Positions 15,531 through 22,955 of a stretch of DNA of 64,000 nt are shown one piece after another (the first letter of the stretch is position 1; every line of letters starts with the position of its first letter). The stretch covers positions 558,001-622,000 of the forward strand of contig NZ_JAGIAV010000002.1 in assembly GCF_017744675.1 (NCBI RefSeq), read 5' to 3'. Below the pieces are notes generated by a model. The model saw nothing but the letters and a program-made list of their open reading frames with translations, ran no database searches and had not been told where the DNA came from. Both the position numbers and the translations under genes were made by a program. Source of the DNA: Flavobacterium sp. GTDB lineage: Bacteria; Bacteroidota; Bacteroidia; Flavobacteriales; Flavobacteriaceae.

Positions 15531-16858
15531 GTCTTTTGCTTATTGTCTTTCTCTAAAATTTCTCGAATCTTTCTTTCTTCCCAATCTGAGCTATAACCAA
15601 AAACTTTAAAAGCATGCATGGCAACTCCAAATCCCCAGCCTAAAGCAGAAAACCAAAACCATTGAAATCCTGGTGAAAATCTTAGATTAATAAAAATCAA
15701 GAACGGAATGACACAACAGTAAGAAATTATGTTTCCATAAAAACCTTTTAGTTCTTCGACTCGCTTTTTGGCTCTATAGTAAGCCCTTGCTTCGTCTGTA
15801 TATTCTGCACTCGTTTCCATAACGGCAATTTGTTTGGTTAAAATCGGAATCCTAACGGTAAAATTCTTCTCATCCTCTTGAACTTTCACCTTTCTGTCGG
15901 TTATAATTCCGTATCGGTTTACAATATTCTGAAGTCCGACACCTTGTCTATCCTGCAAAACTTCTTTTTTCTGAAGATCATTCTGAATTGCCAGATAATC
16001 TCTATCAATAAATATTCTAATATGAAGTGGTTTTTGCTCGCTTACTACATTGTGTTTTACAGTATTCTCCAGCAAAAGCTGTAAAGAAAGCGGAACCACT
16101 TTGGCTTCTGGATTGATATTTTCTGTTGGCAATTCGTAAAACAAACTATTTTCAAAACGCATTTTCAGCAAATTCATATAGGTTTTTGCAAATGACAACT
16201 CATCTTCAACCGAAACCAATTCTTTATCTTTTTGCTCTAAAACATAGCGGTAAATTTTGGATAACGAAGTCGTAAAACGCTGTGCATTATCTGGATTTTC
16301 TTCAATTAAAGAACTTAAAACATTCAAGCTATTAAATAAAAAATGCGGATCGATCTGGTTTTTTAAACTCTCGAATTTGGCATTTGCCGTTCCTGCTATA
16401 ATCTTCTGTTGGGTAACCTTATTTTCTTGATAAAGTTTATAAAAATTAAGTCCGTGAAAAAACAGTAACACAATGAATGTCATTACTGCAGGTTCTATAT
16501 AATTTTCTGCTTTCTCATTGGCTAGAAAACCTATAATTGTCTTGTTATCGATTATTACACTTGTAAACAAACGCAACACTACAATTATAATCATCGATAC
16601 AAAAAACGAACTTACGAAGCCAATCAAAATCCTTTTTAACGAATACGGATTTGATCTGAAAACTCTATCTAAAAACTCAAAAAGAACGATATTTGCGATA
16701 TACAAAACCACACTGTAAAGCATGCAATACAAGAAATAGATAGAAAGATTCTTAGTAAAAACTGCTGTACCTATAGAAGCAAATCGAATTAGAAAAGAAA
16801 ATAAAAATACTATTGCTCCAACTAAACATGCTTTTAACAAATTTGGTTTTAATATCAT
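15521..16858 (-). CDS. LytS-like sensor histidine kinase fused to a C-terminal 2TM domain
   Basis: A 445-residue inner-membrane kinase. Residues 1-145 hold about four membrane helices. The His_kinase (LytS/YehU) segment is FESLKNQIDPHFLFNSLNVL with phospho-acceptor His172. The ATPase part has LQLLLENTVKHN (N box) and RQGVGLQNIVNRYG (G box). Related kinases end near TVRIPI (about residue 338); here a complete 2TM module continues to residue 445, beginning at Met347 (METSAEYTDEARAYYRAKKRV). That methionine, at base 15820, looks just like the starts of the separate 2TM genes, so a second product from an internal start is possible. Lies 20 bases after the TPR-like gene. Confidence 0.92.
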   Translation of the reverse strand: MILKPNLLKACLVGAIVFLFSFLIRFASIGTAVFTKNLSIYFLYCMLYSVVLYIANIVLFEFLDRVFRSNPYSLKRILIGFVSSFFVSMIIIVVLRLFTSVIIDNKTIIGFLANEKAENYIEPAVMTFIVLLFFHGLNFYKLYQENKVTQQKIIAGTANAKFESLKNQIDPHFLFNSLNVLSSLIEENPDNAQRFTTSLSKIYRYVLEQKDKELVSVEDELSFAKTYMNLLKMRFENSLFYELPTENINPEAKVVPLSLQLLLENTVKHNVVSEQKPLHIRIFIDRDYLAIQNDLQKKEVLQDRQGVGLQNIVNRYGIITDRKVKVQEDEKNFTVRIPILTKQIAVMETSAEYTDEARAYYRAKKRVEELKGFYGNIISYCCVIPFLIFINLRFSPGFQWFWFSALGWGFGVAMHAFKVFGYSSDWEERKIREILEKDNKQKTWK

Positions 16859-16878
16859 GGTGGCCTATAACGATTAAA

Positions 16879-17499
16879 TTATTTACAAGTTTTTTGGATT
16901 TCTAATGCTCGGTCCAATCCCCATTTTGGAGCATAAGGCGTTGCTGGTTTAAAAGTATTAAAAAGTTCAATAGATTTATCAACTTGCGCACATAAAGGTT
17001 TTGTGTCTACTCCTGTCCATTTTGCACCGCCTAACTGATAATCGGCTTCACCAAAAACCGCTCTCGGATTATTTGGATCTAATGCTTTTGCTTTTGCGTA
17101 AGCTTCCATTACTTTACTAGAATATTTCATTCCGTTTGTCATTGGGTCAGCTACAACATATCCGGTGTAAATTAAAGCCTGCATTACATACAATTCAGAA
17201 TTGGCTTGATCTTTTATCAATTCAACATCTAAGGCATCTTGCGCTTTTGTAAGCAGCAAATCTATTTTTGTTTTGTCTTTTTCTGTAAAAACAGCTGTTG
17301 CATTGATTAAAGCTACATAATAATTTGGCAGATAACTATTTTTCTCGGCACCAGCAATTCTTTCAAATAAAGCAGAAGCTTCTGCATTTTTTCCTTCTTT
17401 CCAAAGTCCGAACGCTTTGTTCATTCCTTGTTCAAATTGTGTTTGTGCTGAACTTATTGCTACTACTAATAATGCGATTAACGTGATGATTTTTTTCAT
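16879..17499 (-). CDS. Secreted or periplasmic TPR-like hypothetical protein
   Basis: A 206-residue protein with a clear signal peptide (MKKIITLIALLVVAISSAQT). The mature part is helical with TPR-like repeats (AFGLWKEGKNAEASALFERIAG, then AYAKAKALDPNNPRAVFGEADYQLGG) and two cysteines (PLCAQ, QKTCK) that could form a disulfide. No catalytic motif is seen. It lies between the DUF2141 gene (46 bases upstream) and the 2TM kinase gene (20 bases downstream), and is probably part of the same operon; it may help the kinase sense the periplasm, but this is inference. Confidence 0.8.
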   Translation of the reverse strand: MKKIITLIALLVVAISSAQTQFEQGMNKAFGLWKEGKNAEASALFERIAGAEKNSYLPNYYVALINATAVFTEKDKTKIDLLLTKAQDALDVELIKDQANSELYVMQALIYTGYVVADPMTNGMKYSSKVMEAYAKAKALDPNNPRAVFGEADYQLGGAKWTGVDTKPLCAQVDKSIELFNTFKPATPYAPKWGLDRALEIQKTCK

Positions 17500-17545
17500 T
17501 GTATAAGTTATTTAATGGTTTGTTATATGATTAGTTATTAATTTA

Positions 17546-17953
17546 TTAGAAGGTAATTTCGACTTTTGAATCTTTACTGACATCAAATTTAGCATCTTTA
17601 TACAAAGGAGGTCCCATAAATCCTTTTGCGTTGTTTGAAGCTGCGTATTCTTCTGATGGAATTCCCATTGCATTTCTGTCAAGCACTCCATTGCTGTTTT
17701 CATCATGATAAGTTGAAATTGCATATTCTCCAGCAGGAAGATTTTCAAAAGTTACAACCGCTTGATTGTTTTTAATTTCGGAAGCAAGACTTTTGTAAGT
17801 TGTTTTAAGAAAGGTTCCATCAGAATTGTATAATCCTACTTTCACAATTCCCGTATCGTTTTTTAAACCTGAAACAGCAACAGTTAATTTCACATTTTGT
17901 GCAGACATTAAGTTGCAGATAAATAAAATAGTTATTGTAATAATTTTGGTCAT
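17546..17953 (-). CDS. DUF2141 family exported protein
   Basis: A 135-residue protein with a signal peptide (MTKIITITILFICNLMSAQN). The mature part is the DUF2141 beta-sandwich: LTVAVSGLKNDTGIVKVGLYNS, the FENLPAGEYAISTYHDENSNGVLD core and the GIPSEEYAASNNAKGFMGPPLYKDAKFDV tail region. The family is common in Bacteroidota and Proteobacteria and its role is unknown; it is often found near TonB-dependent receptors and LytTR systems. It heads the run leading to the 2TM kinase and follows the TonB receptor gene after a 350-base repeat-rich gap. Confidence 0.88.
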   Translation of the reverse strand: MTKIITITILFICNLMSAQNVKLTVAVSGLKNDTGIVKVGLYNSDGTFLKTTYKSLASEIKNNQAVVTFENLPAGEYAISTYHDENSNGVLDRNAMGIPSEEYAASNNAKGFMGPPLYKDAKFDVSKDSKVEITF

Positions 17954-18304
17954 GATTTCTAATTTTTTAAGGTTCTGAGTTACTAAGGTTCTAAGATTCT
18001 AAGTTTTTTTTTTGATGATTAAAACTCTTTTTTAAAGGTTCAAAGTGACAGAGAAACAAAGTTGCAAAGATTTGATTTTCTAACTATTAAGGTTCTAAAC
18101 CTTTGAACCTATGCCGCTCTGTTTCTTTGTTCCATTTAATTTACACTTCAAAAGTATGCTGGTTTTTAGTCTTTTAAAATTAAATGATACTGAGTTGTTG
18201 ATTTTGGTTACTGAATTGTTTTTTTTAAAGATGCTAAGGTTCTTAGGGACTAAGGTTCTAAGCTTTTCCTTAGCACCTTAGTATCTTAGAACCTCAGAAC
18301 CTTT
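17954..18304. repeat. Repeat-rich gap between DUF2141 and TonB receptor genes
   Basis: The gap holds three patches of low-complexity repeats: GGTTCTAAG/CTTAG words (17972-18003 and 18228-18304, the latter in both orientations so it can fold back) and CAAAGTGACAGAG words (18037-18070, answered by CTTTGAACC and CTCTGTTTCTTTG at 18100-18133). A possible -7 box on the minus strand (TACTTTTG, complement of 18149-18156) could serve the DUF2141 gene. No gene is seen. Confidence 0.65.
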
Positions 18305-20470
18305 TTAAAGATTCTTCAACTGATTCTCATTCTTATTCTGGCTAATCGTCCAGAAGAAACCTACGAAGAAGAATCGATCTGCGGTTGGAACTACGGCTTG
18401 TCTTTGATACACTCCGCTTGGGTCTGGATTTTTGGCATAATCATATCCGAAAACATTTTTTGTTCCTAAAACATTCGAAACAGAGAAATAAAGGATTTTT
18501 TGTGTTGTCAATAAATACGCCCAGTTGAAACTCAAGCTATTGTATGATTTTGTTTTTCCGTTCATAAACTGTGTCTGGTTTGGATCATTGTACGGACGTC
18601 CTGTGCTGAAACTGTTTGTTAAACCAACTTGCGATTTCCAATCTGTAATGAAATATTTTGTTACGACAGATAAATTATGATTTGCAATAAAGTTTGGAGT
18701 TGCCATGTACGGAAAGTTTTTATACTGTCTTTCTGAATCGATATAAGAGTACGAAATCCAATATTCTAAGTTTTTGTACAAATTGCTGTCTCTCCAAAAC
18801 AAATCGATTCCTTTTGCATAACCCGATCCGTTGTTATTGAAAACCGAGTTGTACTGAATGTCTCTTGTATTGTACTGCACCAAATTGCTGTAATCTTTAT
18901 AATAAGCCTCTGCTCTTAGCGTTTGTCCAGGTCTTGTAAAAGTGTAATTTAAAATATAATGACTTGCTTTCTCGCTTTCGAACTGATGGTATTTAGAAAA
19001 TTTAATATAATCTACGACAGGTGTTTGTGTAAAGTCTCCATAAGCAAAAGAAAACTGACTGCTTTTTGAAGCTTTATATCCTAATGAAGCTCTCGGCGCA
19101 ATATTGTTTTCGTTTAATAAACTATTATTTGAATATCTTAAACCAACTTTTAAAGCTAATTTTTTAGAAAACATAATATCTCCTTCGGTATAAGCTGCAA
19201 AAATGTTTGAGTCGTAACCATTTGTAACATCAAGCGCAATATGATCTGCTACATTTTCGTCGTATTTTGTAATGAAATAATCGGTTCCAAAAGACAATTT
19301 AAAGTAGTTCGAGAATTTCTTGCTTAATTTTAATTTCAGTTGCGCTGCGTTTTCTTGACTGTCAACTCCTGTAATGTCGTATTTTAATTTGTTTTTGCTG
19401 TAACCGTAACTCACTCCAGAAGTTAATGTCCATCCTGTTCCAAAACTTCCTTTGTATGAAGAATTCAAATAGAAGTTATTATTATTCATATCTGTTCTGA
19501 TCGGATTTTCAAAATTGACGTTTTTCTGATTTAAATCGAATTTTTCAGAATCAAATGAAGCGTACAATTTGAAAATTCCATTTGTAAAATTGTATCTGTA
19601 AACCGTTTCGCCTCCAAGTGATTGATACGGATTATTCCAATCTACATTTTGCGGAATAATAGCTTGATATGGAGCCAAATTCACATACATCATGTTTACG
19701 CTTAAAGAACTTTTTTTGAATTTCTGCGTGTTTCCTAAACTCAAACCAACCGTCATTAATCCGATATCTGTTTTTTCGTGATCTTCTTCATCCTGCGTAT
19801 TCAAAAGCAAAACACTCGATAAAGCTTCACCATATTCTGCAGAATAACCTCCAGTAGAAAATGCGATTCCGCTAAATAAGAAAGGAGAAAAACGGCTTCT
19901 TGTTGGTAAATTATTTGTTGTTGCGCCATAAGGCTGTGCTACGCGAATTCCGTCTACAAAAGTCTGAGTTTCGCTTGCCTCACCTCCACGCACAAACAAA
20001 CGTCCGTCCTCGCCTACTGTTTGCGTTCCTGGCAAAGTTTGCAGAGCCGCAACTATATTTCCTGCCGAACCCGCTGTAGTCACAATATCTAAAGGTTTTA
20101 AAACAGAAACTCTAGCTTTGTCTCCAGATTCTAAAGTTCCAGCTGTAATCACAACGGCATCTAAAGCATTAACATTTTCTCTTAATTTTACGGTTTGCCC
20201 TTTAAAATTTGCCACATCAATTTCTTGTTTGAAAGTTTCGAAAAGCAGAAAACTAACCACTAAAAATTTGTTTCCTGTTTCGGTTGTTTCAAAAGAAAAA
20301 TCTCCAGTTTCAGAACTTGTTGCTCCATCATAAGTTCCATCAATATAAATGTTTGCGCCTGCAACTGGTTTTCCTTTTTGATCAACTACTTTTCCTGAAA
20401 TTGTATTTTGAGCAAAAATTAATGCGGTAAAAAATAAAAAGCTAACTGTAAAAAATAATTTGGTTTTCAT
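18305..20470 (-). CDS. TonB-dependent outer membrane receptor with carboxypeptidase-like domain
   Basis: About 721 residues from the ATG at 20470 (MKTKLFFTVSFLFFTALIFAQ signal peptide, shown here as a motif only); the frame runs 13 codons further upstream, but the signal peptide fixes the start. After it comes a CarboxypepD_reg-like domain (GKVVDQKGKPVAGANIYIDGT), then the plug (LQTLPGTQTVGEDGRLFVRGG, ETQTFVDGIRV) and a beta-barrel ending in an aromatic residue-rich strand (RFFFVGFFWTIS). It takes up a ligand across the outer membrane using TonB energy. No SusD partner is beside it, so siderophore, peptide or vitamin uptake is more likely than glycan uptake. A TACATTTG promoter box is about 22 bases upstream. 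Confidence 0.92.
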   Translation of the reverse strand: MKTKLFFTVSFLFFTALIFAQNTISGKVVDQKGKPVAGANIYIDGTYDGATSSETGDFSFETTETGNKFLVVSFLLFETFKQEIDVANFKGQTVKLRENVNALDAVVITAGTLESGDKARVSVLKPLDIVTTAGSAGNIVAALQTLPGTQTVGEDGRLFVRGGEASETQTFVDGIRVAQPYGATTNNLPTRSRFSPFLFSGIAFSTGGYSAEYGEALSSVLLLNTQDEEDHEKTDIGLMTVGLSLGNTQKFKKSSLSVNMMYVNLAPYQAIIPQNVDWNNPYQSLGGETVYRYNFTNGIFKLYASFDSEKFDLNQKNVNFENPIRTDMNNNNFYLNSSYKGSFGTGWTLTSGVSYGYSKNKLKYDITGVDSQENAAQLKLKLSKKFSNYFKLSFGTDYFITKYDENVADHIALDVTNGYDSNIFAAYTEGDIMFSKKLALKVGLRYSNNSLLNENNIAPRASLGYKASKSSQFSFAYGDFTQTPVVDYIKFSKYHQFESEKASHYILNYTFTRPGQTLRAEAYYKDYSNLVQYNTRDIQYNSVFNNNGSGYAKGIDLFWRDSNLYKNLEYWISYSYIDSERQYKNFPYMATPNFIANHNLSVVTKYFITDWKSQVGLTNSFSTGRPYNDPNQTQFMNGKTKSYNSLSFNWAYLLTTQKILYFSVSNVLGTKNVFGYDYAKNPDPSGVYQRQAVVPTADRFFFVGFFWTISQNKNENQLKNL

Positions 20471-20492
20471 ATCATCTTTGGTTTTGATGAGG

Positions 20493-20500
20493 CAAATGTA
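20493..20500 (-). promoter_or_regulatory. TAnnTTTG -7 box for the TonB receptor gene
   Basis: TACATTTG on the minus strand, 22 bases before the chosen ATG. Just upstream, TTTAAC and GTTAAA (within 20501-20520) form a spaced inverted repeat that could be an operator. Confidence 0.55.
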
Positions 20501-20610
20501 TTTTAACATTAAACGTTAAAAAATATATAATAACCCAATTGTAGAATTTCGAGGATGAGTTGTAAATGACTAATTTGTATATTAGCTAGGAAATCCAAAA
20601 TCACCATTTT

Positions 20611-21069
20611 ATGTCAGAAAGTAAACGAATTTCAAATTTATATCAATCCATTTACAATGGAAATCCTTGGCTAGAAGTCAATCTAGACAGCACTTTAAAG
20701 AATGTAACCGCAGAACAGGCATACCGAAAAATAAACCCTAATTTGAATACGATTTGGGAAATTGTCAATCATTTGATTCAATGGAGAAGAAATATTTTAG
20801 AGCGCATGCAAGGCGAAGTGATCGTTACTCCCGATCATAATTATTTTGTTCCTGTCTTAGACCCTTCTGAAGTGGCTTGGGAGCAATCGCTTCAGACATT
20901 GGCAAAAACTCAAGATTCGTGGAATGCTTTTTTTGAGAATTTCAATGATGAAGATTTAGCTAAAATTTATGTAAATAATGGCCATACGTATTACGAACAC
21001 ATTCACGGTATTATTCAGCACGATGTGTATCATTTAGGACAGATTGTTATTTTGAAGAAACTGCTTTAG
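20611..21069 (+). CDS. DinB-family four-helix protein
   Basis: A 152-residue cytoplasmic protein of the DinB/YfiT-like superfamily. It has the first metal histidine in WEIVNHLIQWRRN and the paired C-terminal histidines in IIQHDVYHLGQIVILKK, the usual 3-His metal site. Members include thiol transferases and many of unknown role; the name reflects Bacillus DinB, not DNA polymerase IV. The gene stands alone, divergent from the TonB receptor, and is followed by a hairpin repeat. Confidence 0.85.
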   Translation: MSESKRISNLYQSIYNGNPWLEVNLDSTLKNVTAEQAYRKINPNLNTIWEIVNHLIQWRRNILERMQGEVIVTPDHNYFVPVLDPSEVAWEQSLQTLAKTQDSWNAFFENFNDEDLAKIYVNNGHTYYEHIHGIIQHDVYHLGQIVILKKLL

Positions 21070-21096
21070 TTATAAAAATATTTTTCGCACAGTATT

Positions 21097-21223
21097 GTCA
21101 TTTCGACGAAGGAGACCCGAGCGATAGCGAACAGGTGAAGCAAATCACACGCGGGATTCCATACAGATTGGATAACTTTCTTTACGGAGTTTCTTGTGAA
21201 GATTTCTCCTTCGTCGAAATGAC
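21097..21223. repeat. Intergenic element bounded by 19-bp inverted repeats
   Basis: GTCATTTCGACGAAGGAGA (21097-21115) and its exact complement (21205-21223) bound a 127-base unit that is more GC-rich than its surroundings. It has no open frame and no terminator tail. This is a flavobacterial interspersed repeat type, possibly MITE-like. Confidence 0.8.
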
Positions 21224-21258
21224 AAAATTGAGGTTAATCTTTAAATTTAAATTATCAG

Positions 21259-21717
21259 ATGAAAAATTCAATACTTATTCTAGCATTTTTACTTTTTAGT
21301 ACAATCGCTTTTTCGCAAGAAACCGAAGCAAAATATGATGAAGCTTTAGCCAAATCACTTCATGCTGACGAATATGGAATGAAGAAATATGTTTTTTGCC
21401 TACTAAAATCAGGAAGCAATACCACCGTTTCTAAAGAAGAATCCAAAAAACTTTTTGAAGGACATATGGCTAATATTGGAAAATTAGCCAAAGAAGGAAA
21501 ACTGGTTGTGGCCGGACCTTTCATGAAAAATGATCGAAATTATCGCGGTATTTTTATTTTTAATGTCGAAACTATAGAAGAAGCCAAAACTCTTATTGCT
21601 ACTGATCCCGCAATAAAAGCCAATTTACTCGAAGCCGAATTAACGCCTTGGTATTGTACCGCAGCATTGCAGGAAATTCCGAAAATGCATGATAAAATTG
21701 CTAAGACGAAAATGTAA
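21259..21717 (+). CDS. Exported YCII-domain protein
   Basis: A 152-residue protein with a signal peptide (MKNSILILAFLLFSTIAFSQ) and a YCII-like ferredoxin-fold domain (KKYVFCLLKSGSN, LFEGHMANIGKLAKEGKLVVAGPF, IFNVETIEEAKTLIATDPAIKANLLEAEL). The HMxxxxxLxxEGKLxxAGPF segment with its histidine is the family centre. YCII proteins are thought to be small enzymes or dimeric binding proteins; being exported is a variant seen in Bacteroidota. It is 3 bases before the acetyltransferase gene. Confidence 0.87.
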   Translation: MKNSILILAFLLFSTIAFSQETEAKYDEALAKSLHADEYGMKKYVFCLLKSGSNTTVSKEESKKLFEGHMANIGKLAKEGKLVVAGPFMKNDRNYRGIFIFNVETIEEAKTLIATDPAIKANLLEAELTPWYCTAALQEIPKMHDKIAKTKM

Positions 21718-21720
21718 ATA

Positions 21721-22296
21721 ATGAAAACAGAAAAAGAAAAAATGATCTCTGGCGAATATTACAACGCCTTTGACCCTGAATTACTAAAAGGACGCCGCTC
21801 TGCAAAAAATCTTTTGCATAGCTTAAACGTAAAAGAATATAGAGTTACCAAAAAAGCAAAAGAGATCTTGAAAGAACTGATTCCGAATGCTGGAGCTGGT
21901 TTATATATAGAACCGCCTTTTCACTGTGATTATGGCTATAATATTTTCTGCGGAGAAAACGTTTATTTTAATGTGAATTGTGTTGTTCTGGACTGCGCGC
22001 CTGTAACTATTGGTTCGAATGTGTTTATTGCACCAAATGTTCAAATTTATACTGCTTCTCATCCGCTTGACGCTGAATTGAGAAAAACATTAGAAAATGC
22101 TTATCCTGTTACGATTGGAGACGATTGTTGGATTGGCGGAAATTCGGTTATATGTCCTGGCGTAACTATTGGAAAAGGTTGTGTTATTGGAGCTGGATCT
22201 GTAGTCACCAAAGACATTCCAGACAATTCGCTTGCAGTTGGAAATCCAGCAAAAGTAATTCGAAAATTAAATCAAGAACCTGAATCCAAAAAATAA
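21721..22296 (+). CDS. Maltose/galactoside O-acetyltransferase-like enzyme (LbH hexapeptide)
   Basis: A 191-residue acetyl-CoA-dependent sugar O-acetyltransferase. The N-terminal Mac domain is seen in EKMISGEYYNAFDPELLKGR. The left-handed beta-helix has PPFHCDYGYNIFCGENVYFN and repeated [LIV]Gxxx hexapeptides, the catalytic histidine in TASHPLD, and the closing GxxxVIGAGSVVTKDIPDNSLAVGNPAK loop. Length and all motifs are normal. It shares its stop with the start of the next gene (TAATG), so the YCII, acetyltransferase and VOC genes form a tight unit. Confidence 0.93.
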   Translation: MKTEKEKMISGEYYNAFDPELLKGRRSAKNLLHSLNVKEYRVTKKAKEILKELIPNAGAGLYIEPPFHCDYGYNIFCGENVYFNVNCVVLDCAPVTIGSNVFIAPNVQIYTASHPLDAELRKTLENAYPVTIGDDCWIGGNSVICPGVTIGKGCVIGAGSVVTKDIPDNSLAVGNPAKVIRKLNQEPESKK

Positions 22297-22685
22297 TGCT
22301 TACCCTTAATAAAGTCCATCATATTGCCATTTTATGTTCCGATTACGAAAAATCGAAATATTTCTATACTCAGATTTTAGGTTTGACCATAATTAGAGAA
22401 ATCTATCGCGAAGAACGCCAGTCTTATAAATTAGATTTGGCTTTAAATGGCACATATGTTATTGAGTTGTTTTCTTTTCCAAATCCTCCCCAAAGGCCTT
22501 CACGTCCAGAAGCTGTTGGTTTGCGCCATTTGGCTTTTGAAGTGATTAATCTGGAAGAAACCATCGCTTTTTTAACTTCAAAAAAAATAGAATCTGAACC
22601 GATTAGAATTGATGAAACTACTGAAAAACGTTTTACTTTTATTGCTGATCCAGATTTGCTTCCAATTGAGTTTTACGAAAGATAA
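22296..22685 (+). CDS. VOC (glyoxalase I-like) family metalloprotein
   Basis: A 129-residue protein of the vicinal-oxygen-chelate fold, closest in look to the YaeR/GloA2 group. The four metal ligands are visible: His in KVHHIAILCSDY, Glu in YVIELFSFPNPP, His in VGLRHLAFEV and Glu in LLPIEFYER. The FPNPPxRPSRPEAxGLRHLAFEV stretch is characteristic of that group. Substrate unknown. Its start overlaps the acetyltransferase stop by one base. Confidence 0.9.
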   Translation: MLTLNKVHHIAILCSDYEKSKYFYTQILGLTIIREIYREERQSYKLDLALNGTYVIELFSFPNPPQRPSRPEAVGLRHLAFEVINLEETIAFLTSKKIESEPIRIDETTEKRFTFIADPDLLPIEFYER

Positions 22686-22689
22686 ATAA

Positions 22690-22830
22690 AAGAAACAAAG
22701 GGACATAGTTGCAAAGTAACAGAGGTTTCCCTCACTTTATATCATACTATTCTTCAAACTACACGCATATTATTAATTAAAATAAAAAAACTTTGTCCCT
22801 TTGTAACTCTGTAACTTTGTCTCTTTTTTA
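22690..22830. repeat. Inverted pair of ACAAAG-type low-complexity repeats
   Basis: AAACAAAGGGACATAG and related words at 22690-22725 are answered by CTTTGTCCCTTTGTAACTC at 22790-22830, forming an imperfect long hairpin. Same family as 18037, 25661 and 26130. The right arm ends in a T-run and may stop transcription from the VOC gene. Confidence 0.65.
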
Positions 22831-22907
22831 ACGAAAGAATTTTCCTATTTATATCAGTTTTAACACACTAAAATGAACTTTTCTTAGAAAAAACCGAATA
22901 TCATGCT

Positions 22908-22915
22908 TAATTTTG
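22908..22915 (+). promoter_or_regulatory. TAnnTTTG -7 box for the ClC channel gene
   Basis: TAATTTTG, a perfect match. The predicted start of transcription (about 22920) leaves a 35-base leader to the ATG at 22956, which favours that start over the ATG at 22932. Confidence 0.6.
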
Positions 22916-22955
22916 TAACCCGCAGAAAAAAATGCGGATCTTCAAATTTAACGTG

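Noticed and set aside
17512-17748. 78-codon minus-strand frame beside DUF2141
   Set aside because: It overlaps the DUF2141 gene in another frame, and the latter has a signal peptide and family motifs.
20611-21069. DNA polymerase IV (dinB)
   Set aside because: The protein is a small three-histidine four-helix protein of the DinB/YfiT superfamily, not a polymerase.
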